Below the pieces are notes generated by a model. The model was not told where the DNA came from, searched no databases, and was given only the letters and a program-made list of their open reading frames with translations. Shown piece by piece: positions 36,801 to 45,762 of a stretch of 64,000 nt of DNA. Source of the stretch: Nisaea sp. (GTDB lineage Bacteria; Pseudomonadota; Alphaproteobacteria; Thalassobaculales; Thalassobaculaceae); NCBI RefSeq assembly GCF_034670185.1, contig NZ_JAXMNY010000004.1:310001-374000 (forward strand), given 5' to 3'. Made by a program: the position numbers and the translations under genes. The number at the start of each line of letters is the position of its first letter. The first letter of the stretch is position 1.

Positions 36801-37153
36801 GCGGCTTCATTACCTTCGAGAGGATAAATATACCGCAGCACGAGATCCGGCGCGGCGCCGATATTCCGGAGTTGCAGCCGATTTGTGAACAGGCGCTCGG
36901 CGATACTGTTGAACCGCTTCTGAGACAGATCGGGGTCCGTGGAGATAACAGCGGCGAGACCGCCTACAAGTCTCAGATTCGCACCGATCTCACCTTCAAG
37001 GCGAGTCCGGAGCAGATTGAGTTCGTCAGAAACATGGCTCCGCGTTTCGGCGAAATATTTTTCCCGAGCTTCTTCCACGAGAAGAAACCCAACCCCAATC
37101 GCCGCGACAATCGCCATGACGGCCGGGGCCATTGAAATAAATCGACCTCGCAT
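33863..37153 (-). CDS. CHASE-domain hybrid histidine kinase with two receivers and Hpt
   Basis: 1096 aa membrane phosphorelay sensor. A membrane helix (about 8-27), a periplasmic CHASE-like domain (about 35-250, with LRLVGGLAAVISTDPDLS) and a second helix (258-281) precede the cytoplasmic part. PAS (about 310-425), HisKA with His450 in MSHEIRTPLNG, HATPase (N-box LTNLCSNAVKF, G-box FGGTGLGLSI), receiver 1 (Asp741 in FMDWMMP), receiver 2 (Asp885 in LMDIQMP) and a C-terminal Hpt (His1026 in LAHQVKGVAGNLG) follow. All phosphotransfer residues are intact. CHASE domains usually sense small ligands. No response regulator is adjacent, so the output is unknown. Confidence 0.93.
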   Translation of the reverse strand: MRGRFISMAPAVMAIVAAIGVGFLLVEEAREKYFAETRSHVSDELNLLRTRLEGEIGANLRLVGGLAAVISTDPDLSQKRFNSIAERLFTNRLQLRNIGAAPDLVLRYIYPLEGNEAAIGLDYRKNEKQRAAALTARDNGDLVLAGPLTLMQGGIGIIGRYPVFAKEEDGTEFFWGLVSAVIDAEKLFAAAGVDPDSLGFEFAIRGRDGAGLSGDVFLGSEAVFEDMPVLQQVNLPVGSWYLAGRPIGGWIVPESIYWKVWIPVGLIGTAIVIPLFGIGLFQERRRRDLETLAAQEKGLVEAKVKATEAEGQLRIALDAMNGAFVLYNRDMRMVICNERFRELYPSVGRVMIPGALYEDIIRVAANAGDISEAVGREDEWVATRMRQFREPGPAFEQALPDGRWIRIQDARTPDGGFLSFRVDITELKQRQAEAEAANQAKSGFLANMSHEIRTPLNGIIGLSRLLQRTRLDENQSDFVGKIVSSSQILMGIINDVLDFSKIEAGQLEIEATDFDLKELIEQVGGLAKDRADEKGLSFEIAIDPDMPVDLFGDPLRVGQILTNLCSNAVKFTKAGLVKLTVYPHEIGEGRVDLHFEVEDSGIGMTAEQLEKIFKPFTQADISTTRQFGGTGLGLSICLDLATRMGGRIWAESTPGKGSMFHVVLPFDVSMLSQRVGGLDAERFEAWRILVVDDNPTARLVMSGMLRPLALEVAEAGSAAEAIAAVAAARSAGAPFNVIFMDWMMPDGDGVQATRDILATVDDDDAPRIVLVTGANTETLGEDAREAGASAVLTKPLSHHRMVQLLTAFWKNQEPSDVDRELADAATVHLRGMRILVAEDNQINQQVVEAVLRGIGAEVELVWNGEAAVQAVTGSDPDRFDAVLMDIQMPVMDGIEATRQIRSDGRFVDLPIIAATAHAMTSEVERCLAAGMNGHVAKPISEEKLYEALSAARVERAAIALSSATKPQPEEPTRVFAPFDKMVQLLGAPDIAAKLFNEFCRQNTGSAEMLRTHLSAGDNIAAERLAHQVKGVAGNLGLSALSAAAGDLEKSLREDGGSGPSIAAAQETFEQEAGTALGEIRAHLQALDLLESDLIDS

Positions 37154-37457
37154 ACGCTCTTCCTGACCCAGGGCCGCCTGCGGCCCCTATACCAAACACC
37201 ATATCCTGTGAAACATGGCCGAGTGCCGTTACGATTCTCTTAAGAGCCTACGGCGGGGTCTTAATCAGATCACAAGTCCGTTGCGCTGCACCCCGGCTCG
37301 CGACAATCAGACAGCATTCTTCATTCGGCCAAGCCGCGTCGGGTGCAGAACTCCGTTATTTGCCGAAATTTCAATAATTTGACGCTTCAGCACCCGATTC
37401 AATTGGGTTAGCCTGTTTACGGGCGGGCTCAAGCGTTCGGTGGCGGGAGGAAATCGC
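37154..37457. promoter_or_regulatory. Divergent intergenic region, hybrid kinase / glutamate dehydrogenase
   Basis: 304 bases without a gene, carrying the upstream regions of both flanking genes. A separated inverted repeat, CTGCACCC (37286-37293) and GGGTGCAG (37341-37348), could be a protein-binding site or chance. GGGAGG seven bases before 37458 is the ribosome site of the dehydrogenase. I could not assign promoters. Confidence 0.4.
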
Positions 37458-40400
37458 ATGCGCGATAAGTTGCACACCTTGAAGCAAGAACTTGTCGACG
37501 GCGTGATCGCACTCGCAGAAGAGCGGATCGCCAAAGACAAGCAGGCCGAGGCCAAAAGCTTCATCAGGCAGTTCTACGAAAATGTCGCGCCTCAGGACAT
37601 TTTATCCGAAGAACCGGAAGACCTGTTCGGCAGTGCGTTGTCGATCTGGGCTTTCGGCAAGGTGCGTACGCCAGGCACCGCCAAGATCCGGGCCTACAAT
37701 CCAAAGTTCGAATCCACCGGATGGCAATCACCTCACACAGTGATCGAAATCGTCAATGACGATATGCCGTTCCTGGTGGACTCGGTCACCACTGCGTTGA
37801 TGTCGCTGGATCTCACCGTTCATCTTGTCATTCACCCGATCCTGAAAATCGAACGGTCATCCGCCAGCAAGGTTCAAAACCTTCTGGATCGTGACAATGT
37901 CAGCGACTGCATGATCCGGGAATCCTTCATGCAGCTGCGCATCTCCGAGCAGAGCTCGGCAGAGGTCCTGTCCAATATCGAGGCCGAGCTACACTCTGTG
38001 CTTGATGATGTGAGGGCTTCCGTCGAGGACTGGCGGACGATGCGGGAGAAGGTACTCGACGTCGTCACCGAGATCGGTGTGCGCGAGACCCCGCACAATC
38101 GTGAGGAAGTAAGCGAGGTCATCGATTTCCTGCGCTGGATTGAAGACAATCACTTTACCTTCCTCGGGTATCGCGAGCTGGACTATGTCGGCAGCGGCAA
38201 GAGCGCGCATATGGAGGTTGTCACCGGCTCCGGCCTCGGCATCCTGCGTAAACCGGAGACCAGCGTATTCGGTGGCTTACGGGATTTCGGCAAACTTCCC
38301 GAGGATGTAAGACGTTTCCTGACCAGCCCAGACCTGCTGCTGATCATGAAGGCGAACCGGAAGGCCCGGGTCCATCGCCCTGTCTATATGGACACGATCA
38401 TCGTCAAGAAGATCGACAAGACGGGCAAGGTCACCGGCGAGCACCGGTTCATCGGTCTCTTCACGTCTGTCGCCTACAATCAGAGTCCCGGCGAAATTCC
38501 GATGCTGCGGCAAAAGGTGCAGCGGATCGTCTCCCGAGGAGGTTTCGCGCAGGAGAGTCATGACGGCAAGGCTCTGATCAACATCCTTGAGACCTATCCG
38601 CGCGATGAGCTGTTTCAGGCCAGCGAGGATGCCTTGCTGACCACGTCAATCGGGGTTCTGCACTTGCAGGAGCGGCAGAAAACCGCGCTCTTCGTGCGTT
38701 CCGATCCGTTCGAACGATTCGTTTCTGTAATATTATTTGTCCCACGCGATCATTACACGACCCAGATCAGGGAACGGTTCGCAGACATTCTCGCGCAGGC
38801 CTTCAAGGGCCATGTTGCGGCTTTCTATACACAGATGTCCGAATCCGTCCTCGCGCGCCTTCAATTCATTATCGCAACGGAACGGGGGGCGGTTCCCGAA
38901 GTCGACGTCGAGGAACTTGAGCGTCGCCTTGCGGATGCCGCCCGGTCCTGGTCCGACAAGCTCCATCAGGCCCTGATCGAAGCAAAGGGCGAGGAGCAGG
39001 GCAACGCGCTGCACCGTCGATACCAGGACGCCTTTCCCTCTTCTTACCGTGAAACATATTCCGCCCAAGGCGCGATTTTCGACATTGAGCGGATCGAGGA
39101 AACCATGGCGGACGGAAGTCTCGCCATGAATCTCTTCCGCCCCATCGGATCTGAAGAGACCCAGCTCTACCTCAAGTTTTTCCACATCGACACGCCGGTG
39201 CCGCTCTCCGACGTCATGCCGATGATCGAAAATATGGGTGTCCGCGTCCTGAGCGAGCATCCTTATGAAGTCGTCTCCAAGGACCTCTCCAACGCTGTCT
39301 GGATCCACGATTTCGAGATGCAGCTCCGCAGCGGGCAAAGCGTCGATATCGAGGCCATGCGCCAACCGTTCCATGACGCCTTCGAAGCCGTCTGGACCGG
39401 CAAGATGGAGAATGACGGGTTCAACATCCTCATTCTGCAGGCCGGCCTGACATGGCGCGAGGTCGCCATGTTGCGGGCCTACGCGAAATATCTGCGTCAG
39501 GCAGCTTTCACGTTCTCCCAAACCTATATGGAAGAGACGCTGGCGGAAAACGCGTCCATTGCAAAGCTGCTGGCCCGTCTGTTCGACGTCCGGTTCAATC
39601 CGGCAGTGGAAGAAGCCAAACGTGCCACTACAACGAGCGAGATCCTGGCCGAGATCGAGGCGGCACTCGACAATGTCGCCAATCTCGATCAGGACCGGAT
39701 AATCCAGCGCTATCTCAACCTGATCCTGTCAACGATGCGGACCAACTATTACCAGCCTGGCGCAGACGGGAACCCGAAGCCCTACATTTCGTTCAAGCTG
39801 GACAGCCAGGCCATCGAGGATCTGCCGCTACCGCGTCCTCTAGTCGAAATCTGGGTGTTCTCGCCCCGCACCGAGGCCGTGCATCTGCGCGGCGGCCGGG
39901 TGGCCCGCGGCGGTATTCGCTGGTCGGACCGCAGGGAGGATTTCCGGACCGAGATTCTCGGCTTGATGAAGGCACAACAGGTGAAGAATGCCGTCATCGT
40001 TCCCGTCGGCTCAAAGGGCGGATTCGTGGTCAAGCGCCCACCGGCGGACGGCACCCGCGAGGCCATGCAGGCCGAGGCGATCGAGTGCTACAAGACGATG
40101 ATGCGCGGCATGCTTGATATCACCGACAATATCTCCGGCACCGATATCATTCCGCCGGAACATGTCGTCCGGCATGACGAAAACGATCCTTATCTCGTGG
40201 TCGCCGCCGACAAGGGCACCGCCACCTTCTCCGACATCGCCAACGGCGTCTCGCAGGAATATGGCTTTTGGCTCGATGACGCTTTCGCATCGGGCGGTTC
40301 CGCCGGATACGATCACAAGAAAATGGCCATCACGGCGCGCGGCGCGTGGGAATCGGTGAAGCGCCATTTCCGGGAAATCGGCATCAACATCCAGACCACG

Positions 40401-42317
40401 GACTTTTCCGTGATCGGTGTCGGCGACATGAGTGGTGACGTCTTCGGCAACGGCATGCTGCTGTCGAAGCACATCAAGCTGATCGGCGCCTTCAACCACA
40501 TGCATATCTTCTTCGATCCCACCCCGGACGCAGCGAAGACCTGGACCGAGCGCCAGCGGCTGTTCGATATGCCGCGCAGCAGCTGGACCGATTACGACAC
40601 CAAGCTGATTTCCAAGGGAGGCGGGATCTATCCGCGATCGCTGAAATCGATCGAGACCACGCCGGAGATGAAGTCCGTGCTCGGTATCAAGGCGGACAAG
40701 GTGACGCCGAACGACCTGATCCGGGCGATGCTGATGGCCCAGGTCGACCTGCTCTGGTTTGGCGGGATCGGCACCTACATCAAGGAGAGCAGGGAAACCA
40801 ACGCCGACGCCGGCGACCGGGCAAACGACTCGCTGCGCATCGACGCCAAGGAGATTGGCGCGAAAGTCGTCGGCGAAGGCGCAAATCTCGGTGTCACGCA
40901 GCGTGCGCGCATCGAATATGCGCTGGGCGGCGGGCGGATCAACACCGACGCCATCGACAATTCTGCCGGTGTCGACTGCTCGGATCACGAGGTTAATATC
41001 AAGATCCTGCTCGGCGCAGTCGTCACGGATGGCGATATGACCCGAAAGCAGCGGGACAAGCTGCTTGAGGAAATGACCGACGAGGTCGCGACCCTGGTGC
41101 TCAAGGATAATTACGATCAGAGCCAGGCCCTGACCATGGCGGTCACAGAAGGTACCGCTCTACTCGACGCCGAAACCCGGCTGATCCGGGAGCTGGAGCG
41201 CAGTCACCTGAAGCTGAACCGGGCGGTCGAATTCCTGCCCGACGACGAAACGCTGTCGGAACGCATGGCGGACGGACAGGGCCTGACCAGACCGGAACTC
41301 GCTGTCCTGTTGGCCTATGCGAAGATGGAGCTATACGACGAGATCCTGCCCTCCGATCTTCCGGACGACCCGATGCTGGCAGAGGATCTGATCCGGTATT
41401 TCCCGGCCCGCCTGCACGGCAAGATGAACGACACGATCCGCAGCCACCGGCTGAAGCGCGAGATTATCGCGACATATGTCGCCAACAGCATGATCAACCG
41501 GGTCGGCGCCACTTTCGTCAACGCGGTACGCGAGCAGACCGGCGATGCATCACCAGATATTGCCCGGGCCTACACCGTCGCCCGGGACGTGTTCGGCATC
41601 CGCCGCCTCTGGTCTGCGGTCGAGGATCTCGACAACAAGGTTCCCGCAGTCGTGCAAACCGAGATGCTGCAGGATATCAAACGCCTGGTGGAACGGGCTG
41701 CGGTCTGGTTCCTGCGAAGCGAGCGCCGGCCGCTTGATCTCCAGGCTCTGACAGGAACTTATCTCGACGGCGTCGCCGAACTGACGGCGGAGCTCGACAC
41801 GGTATTGACCGACTCCCATCGCGAAGCTGTCCAGAAGAAAGCGGCGGAGCACGAGGCCGCCGGGGTGCCGAAGGAACTGGCCCGTGGCGTTGCCAGTGCC
41901 GATATCCTGATTTCCGGCTGCGACATCGTCCGGCTGTCCGGCCAGACCGGGGAAAGCGTGCTGCAGGTGGCGGAAGTCTATTTCGCGGTCGGGCATGAAT
42001 TCTCGCTCGACTGGCTGCGGGAGCGTGCCGATCACGTGGTTGCAGAGTCGCACTGGCAGAAGATGGCCGTGGCCGCCATCGTCGACGATTTCTATAGTCA
42101 CCAGTTCCAGCTTGCCCAGAACGTCCTGGCGGAACGCAGCAATGGAAAGAGCAAGAAGGCGTCGGCCGAGGCTCTCATCGAAAAATGGTCGGATACACGC
42201 GGCGATGCGTCAGCCCGGATGGATCGGCTGCTGGCTGACTTGCGGGCTGCCGACGGCGTCGATCTATCCATGCTGGCTGTAGCGAACGGCCAGTTCCGCT
42301 CGTTGCTCGCACACTAA
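37458..42317 (+). CDS. NAD-specific glutamate dehydrogenase, 180-kDa class
   Basis: 1619 aa catabolic enzyme oxidising glutamate to 2-oxoglutarate and ammonium with NAD. The N-terminal third has ACT-like regulatory text (HTVIEIVNDDMPFLVDSVTT) and HFTFLGYRELDY. The catalytic core carries GGRVARGGIRWSDRREDFRT, NAVIVPVGSKGGFVVK and VGDMSGDVFGNGMLLS. The NAD-binding part includes AKVVGEGANLGVTQRARIEY. Length matches the family (about 1600). The start is ATG 37458 behind GGGAGG; GTG 37440 is less likely. It links amino acid breakdown to the nitrogen status also read by the GlnK-AmtB pair in this window. Confidence 0.96.
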   Translation: MRDKLHTLKQELVDGVIALAEERIAKDKQAEAKSFIRQFYENVAPQDILSEEPEDLFGSALSIWAFGKVRTPGTAKIRAYNPKFESTGWQSPHTVIEIVNDDMPFLVDSVTTALMSLDLTVHLVIHPILKIERSSASKVQNLLDRDNVSDCMIRESFMQLRISEQSSAEVLSNIEAELHSVLDDVRASVEDWRTMREKVLDVVTEIGVRETPHNREEVSEVIDFLRWIEDNHFTFLGYRELDYVGSGKSAHMEVVTGSGLGILRKPETSVFGGLRDFGKLPEDVRRFLTSPDLLLIMKANRKARVHRPVYMDTIIVKKIDKTGKVTGEHRFIGLFTSVAYNQSPGEIPMLRQKVQRIVSRGGFAQESHDGKALINILETYPRDELFQASEDALLTTSIGVLHLQERQKTALFVRSDPFERFVSVILFVPRDHYTTQIRERFADILAQAFKGHVAAFYTQMSESVLARLQFIIATERGAVPEVDVEELERRLADAARSWSDKLHQALIEAKGEEQGNALHRRYQDAFPSSYRETYSAQGAIFDIERIEETMADGSLAMNLFRPIGSEETQLYLKFFHIDTPVPLSDVMPMIENMGVRVLSEHPYEVVSKDLSNAVWIHDFEMQLRSGQSVDIEAMRQPFHDAFEAVWTGKMENDGFNILILQAGLTWREVAMLRAYAKYLRQAAFTFSQTYMEETLAENASIAKLLARLFDVRFNPAVEEAKRATTTSEILAEIEAALDNVANLDQDRIIQRYLNLILSTMRTNYYQPGADGNPKPYISFKLDSQAIEDLPLPRPLVEIWVFSPRTEAVHLRGGRVARGGIRWSDRREDFRTEILGLMKAQQVKNAVIVPVGSKGGFVVKRPPADGTREAMQAEAIECYKTMMRGMLDITDNISGTDIIPPEHVVRHDENDPYLVVAADKGTATFSDIANGVSQEYGFWLDDAFASGGSAGYDHKKMAITARGAWESVKRHFREIGINIQTTDFSVIGVGDMSGDVFGNGMLLSKHIKLIGAFNHMHIFFDPTPDAAKTWTERQRLFDMPRSSWTDYDTKLISKGGGIYPRSLKSIETTPEMKSVLGIKADKVTPNDLIRAMLMAQVDLLWFGGIGTYIKESRETNADAGDRANDSLRIDAKEIGAKVVGEGANLGVTQRARIEYALGGGRINTDAIDNSAGVDCSDHEVNIKILLGAVVTDGDMTRKQRDKLLEEMTDEVATLVLKDNYDQSQALTMAVTEGTALLDAETRLIRELERSHLKLNRAVEFLPDDETLSERMADGQGLTRPELAVLLAYAKMELYDEILPSDLPDDPMLAEDLIRYFPARLHGKMNDTIRSHRLKREIIATYVANSMINRVGATFVNAVREQTGDASPDIARAYTVARDVFGIRRLWSAVEDLDNKVPAVVQTEMLQDIKRLVERAAVWFLRSERRPLDLQALTGTYLDGVAELTAELDTVLTDSHREAVQKKAAEHEAAGVPKELARGVASADILISGCDIVRLSGQTGESVLQVAEVYFAVGHEFSLDWLRERADHVVAESHWQKMAVAAIVDDFYSHQFQLAQNVLAERSNGKSKKASAEALIEKWSDTRGDASARMDRLLADLRAADGVDLSMLAVANGQFRSLLAH

Positions 42318-42336
42318 CCTCGGCGGATCGGTCTTC

Positions 42337-43635
42337 GTGGAATCCGGTCAACCCTCCGGCCCCGGATATCCGGGTCGGCGCGCAGCACTCTCCTGGTGCC
42401 TGTTCGATTGGGCGAATTCCCCTCTGCCGACGGTGATCATCACCTTCGTCTTTTCAGCCTATTTTGCACGCGGTGTGGTCGGAGATGAGGTCGCGGGCAC
42501 CGTGCTCTGGAGCCAGGCCCTGACTATCGCGGGTCTGACCGTCGCCGTGCTGGCACCGATACTGGGGGCCATTGCGGACCAGACCGGGCCGAAAAAACCA
42601 TGGCTGGCCGGCTTTTCCGCAATTGGCATCCTGGCCGCCGGGGCACTCTGGTTCGTCCATCCGGACCCGGCGGATACGATGCTTGCCCTGATCGCCGTGG
42701 GGCTGGTGCTGATCGGCACCGAGTTCGCCAATATTTTCTACAACGCCATGCTGGCCCGCGTCGCATCGCCAGAGCGGCTCGGCCGGGTCGGCGGCTGGGG
42801 TTGGGCGCTCGGCTATCTCGGCGCTATCGTCTGCCTGCTGATCGCCCTTCTGGGGTTCGTTCAGGCCGAGACACCGCCCTTCGGGCTGGACAAGGCAGAG
42901 GCGGAGCATGTCCGGGCAACCGCCCTGCTGGCGGCCGCCTGGTTCGTGATCTTTTCCATTCCGCTGCTGAAATACGTGCCGGACGATGAGCGGCAAGCTC
43001 TGTCCGTTCCCGCCGCCGCGCGTGCGGGGCTGAAAAGCCTCTGGCAGACCATCCGATCACTCCGGGAAGATCGTGATCTCTGGGTCTTCCTGATTGCCCG
43101 CATGCTCTATGCCGACGGCCTCGCCACCCTGTTCCAGTTTGGCGGCCTTTATGCCGCCGGCACCTTCGGGATGAGCTTTGCTGAAATCATCCAGTTCGGC
43201 ATTGCCCTCAACGTCACGGCCGGAATCGGCGCTTTCGGCTTTGCCTGGGTCGATGACCGGATAGGCGCCAAGCCGACCATCGCTATTTCGCTGGTCGGCC
43301 TGATCAGTTTCGGGTTTGCCGTGTTGCTTGTCGAGGACGTCGCCTGGTTCTGGGTATTCGCCCTGGCCCTCGGCATCTTCGTCGGCCCGTCCCAGTCGGC
43401 GAGCCGGACCCTGCTGACCCGCATGGCCCCGGCAGAGAAACGCACGCAGGTCTTCGGTCTCTATGCGTTGTCTGGAAAAGCCACGAGCTTCCTAGGACCA
43501 GCCCTGCTCGGCTGGGCCACACTCACCTTCGACAGTCAGCGCGCGGGCATGGCGACAATTCTCGGCTTCTGGATCGTCGGCCTTGCCCTGCTTGCGTTGG
43601 TCAGGCCCGCATCTCCGCGCGCACCTGCTGCCTGA
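42337..43635 (+). CDS. MFS transporter, UMF1/Atg22-like
   Basis: 432 aa with twelve hydrophobic segments. The N-terminal SWCLFDWANSPLPTVIITFVF is the UMF1 (Atg22-like) family hallmark, and GAIADQTGPKKPWLAGF is the loop 2-3 motif of major facilitators. The substrate is unknown; yeast Atg22 exports amino acids from the vacuole, which makes a role beside glutamate dehydrogenase thinkable but unproven. The start is GTG at 42337, 19 bases after the dehydrogenase stop. Its last 35 bases overlap the 3' end of ccrM on the other strand. Confidence 0.88.
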   Translation: MESGQPSGPGYPGRRAALSWCLFDWANSPLPTVIITFVFSAYFARGVVGDEVAGTVLWSQALTIAGLTVAVLAPILGAIADQTGPKKPWLAGFSAIGILAAGALWFVHPDPADTMLALIAVGLVLIGTEFANIFYNAMLARVASPERLGRVGGWGWALGYLGAIVCLLIALLGFVQAETPPFGLDKAEAEHVRATALLAAAWFVIFSIPLLKYVPDDERQALSVPAAARAGLKSLWQTIRSLREDRDLWVFLIARMLYADGLATLFQFGGLYAAGTFGMSFAEIIQFGIALNVTAGIGAFGFAWVDDRIGAKPTIAISLVGLISFGFAVLLVEDVAWFWVFALALGIFVGPSQSASRTLLTRMAPAEKRTQVFGLYALSGKATSFLGPALLGWATLTFDSQRAGMATILGFWIVGLALLALVRPASPRAPAA

Positions 43636-44690
43636 AGACGTCGATCGACACGGGGTTACCACCGCGCTCAACGTGCCAGAAGGTCCAGCCGTTGCAGGCC
43701 GGCGCCCCCTGTACCGCCGCGCCGACGGAATGGATCGAGCCCTTGGCACTATCCGAGACCAGCGAGCCGTCCGGACGCACCTTGGCGAACCAGCGGCGGC
43801 GCTGGTCGAACAGAACCTCGCCCGGGTTGAGCATGCCGCGCTCGACGATATTGCCGAACGGCACGCGCGGTTCGGTCCGCTTGGTCTCTACCGCCAGAAG
43901 ACTGTCATCCTCGATCCGCTTGACCGCAGCGATGCGGTCCATGGCGATCTCGGCATATGTCTGCTCGCGCTCAAGCCCTATAAAATGCCGCCCCAGCTTC
44001 TTTGCAACCGCGCCGGTGGTGCCTGAGCCAAAGAAAGGATCGAGCACCACGTCGCCCGGCTTGGAGGTCGACAAAAGCACGCGCGACAGCAGGCTTTCCG
44101 GTTTCTGCGTCGGGTGTGCCTTGCGGCCATCCACCTTGATACGCTCTGCTCCGGTACAAAGAGGCAGGTGCCAGTCGCTGCGCATCTGCTGGTCTTCGTT
44201 GAAGGCCTTCATGGCATCGTAGTTAAACGTATACCGCTTGCTGTCCTCGCTCTTCGAACACCAGAGCAATGTCTCATGCGCGTTGGTGAAACGGCGCCCG
44301 CGGAAATTCGGCATCGGGTTGGTCTTGCGCCAGATGACGTCGTTCAGGATCCAGAAGCCGAGATCCTGCAGGACCGAGCCGACCCGGTAGATATTGTGAT
44401 AGCTGCCGATGACCCAGAGCCCGCCATCGTCCTTCAGGACGCGGCGCACCGCCGTGAGCCAGTCGCGGGAGAACTGGTCATAGGTCTGGAATGTATCGAA
44501 CTTGTCCCAGTCATTGTCGACCGCATCGACAATTGAGTTGTTGGGTCTGAGAAGCTCGCCCTGAAGCTGGAGATTATAGGGTGGATCTGCAAACACCAAA
44601 TCCACCGATTTCTCCGGCAGTTTATTGATCAATTCAATGCAGTCGCCGACCAAAATCTGGTCCAGCGGCAGCGTGTCTTGCGCCGTCATA
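43601..44690 (-). CDS. ccrM: CcrM-type DNA adenine methyltransferase (GANTC)
   Basis: 362 aa beta-class N6-adenine methylase. The catalytic motif is VFADPPYNLQLQGEL, and the SAM-binding motif lies C-terminal in PFFGSGTTGAVAKKLGRHFIG, the beta-class order. The C-terminal extension (MLNPGEVLFDQRRRWFAKVR, then CNGWTFWHVERGG) is the DNA-binding domain typical of CcrM, which methylates GANTC and times alphaproteobacterial cell-cycle transcription. I start at the ATG at 44690, as the family begins close to the LPLDQILVGDC segment. It sits downstream of rnhB on the same strand, an arrangement I recall as conserved. Three GANTC sites lie just upstream. Confidence 0.94.
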
Positions 44691-44800
44691 TCGTCCGTCC
44701 GTGCCAGGAAAGATGGCTGGAGTCTCCGGTATCCGGCGAATCGCGTCAAGGCGTCGGTTTCTTTTTACTAAATAGAGTCAAATACTTACAAGGCAAACAC
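44691..44800 (-). promoter_or_regulatory. Candidate methylation-sensitive ccrM promoter with three GANTC sites
   Basis: GAGTC at 44720-44724, GAATC at 44738-44742 and GAGTC at 44775-44779 all lie within 90 bases upstream of the ccrM start. On the minus strand a plausible -35 TTGCCT (44796-44791) and -10 TATTTA (44774-44769) are 16 bases apart. The outermost GANTC abuts the -10 box. In Caulobacter, methylation of GANTC sites in the ccrM leader is known to repress the gene, so autoregulation is likely here; the promoter boxes themselves are my reading. Confidence 0.6.
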
Positions 44801-44834
44801 AAGATATGGTGTGAAGAAGAGTGCTGACTTCAGG

Positions 44835-45488
44835 TCAGAGTGTGTCGCCATCGGCGAGAAGTGCTTCGCGGACCGGCCGGAAGGACCGCCGGTGATGATC
44901 CGTGACACCGTGCGCGGCGATGCCCGCCAGATGCTCGGCCGTGCCGTATCCGGCATTACGCTCCCAGCCGTATCCGGGATGGACCTCCGCCAGCGCACAC
45001 ATGGCATTGTCCCGATGCACCTTGGCGATGATCGAGGCGGCCGCGATGCTGAGCGATTTAAGATCGCCCTTCACCACCGCACGGGCCGGAACAGGGACAG
45101 GCGGCAAGCGATTGCCGTCGATCAGGTATAGATCCGGAGTTTTATCGAGACGCTGGGACAGAGCAGCAGCCGCCCGTCCCATCGCAACGTAAGTTGCCTG
45201 CAAAATGTTGATGCGGTCGATCTCCTCGACCTCGGCGACGCCGATGCCATACGGGATCCGACCAACAAGCGCCTCGGCAATCAGCTCGCGCTTGGCCGCA
45301 CTCAGCTTTTTGGAGTCCGTGACGTCCCTGAAAAAGGGTTCATTGTGCAAGGCAAAAGGGATATGCACTGCCGCCGCCATAACAGGCCCAGCGAGCGGCC
45401 CGCGCCCGACCTCGTCAATCCCGACAATCACGGCACCCTGGTCAGCACCGGCTTCGATTTCCAGACTGAAATCAGACAAATAACTCAT
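44835..45488 (-). CDS. rnhB: Ribonuclease HII
   Basis: 217 aa endonuclease that removes ribonucleotides and RNA from RNA-DNA hybrids. The first catalytic segment IVGIDEVGRGPLAGPVMAAA holds the DEDD Asp-Glu pair. VTDSKKLSAAKRE, PDLYLIDGNRLP (third acidic residue) and SIIAKVHRDNAM (fourth) follow in order. I use the ATG at 45488; AGGA directly abuts it, so spacing is poor, and a longer reading to 45542 exists but extends the N-terminus beyond family length. It lies upstream of ccrM on the same strand. Confidence 0.94.
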   Translation of the reverse strand: MSYLSDFSLEIEAGADQGAVIVGIDEVGRGPLAGPVMAAAVHIPFALHNEPFFRDVTDSKKLSAAKRELIAEALVGRIPYGIGVAEVEEIDRINILQATYVAMGRAAAALSQRLDKTPDLYLIDGNRLPPVPVPARAVVKGDLKSLSIAAASIIAKVHRDNAMCALAEVHPGYGWERNAGYGTAEHLAGIAAHGVTDHHRRSFRPVREALLADGDTL

Positions 45489-45762
45489 TCCTGAGGTACA
45501 AAACAGGGATCGGACCCTACCTGAATTTCCGTTTGATACCAAGTCACTACGCGGTCATTCCGGGGAGGGCAGCACCGGGTCTGCCGTCGTTTCGCATCCG
45601 GCCCTACGAAATAGTCCTCCCGGGCGCTACACCTAGCTACCGCCAGGAAGTAAACCACGAAATATTGTATCCATGACATGGTTCTGCTTGCGGCGGCACG
45701 GCAAGACAACGACCTAATTCAGCCGAAAGCCCGAAAACGGGCGCTGCTGCAAGGTTACGCCG

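Noticed and set aside
37286..37348. Spaced inverted repeat CTGCACCC...GGGTGCAG as an operator
   Set aside because: Arms are only 8 bases and 47 bases apart; without a conserved counterpart it may be chance, so it is mentioned only within the intergenic entry.
44769..44796. CtrA box (TTAA-N7-TTAA) in the ccrM promoter
   Set aside because: No pair of TTAA half-sites with seven-base spacing could be found in 44691-44834, so control by CtrA is not claimed.
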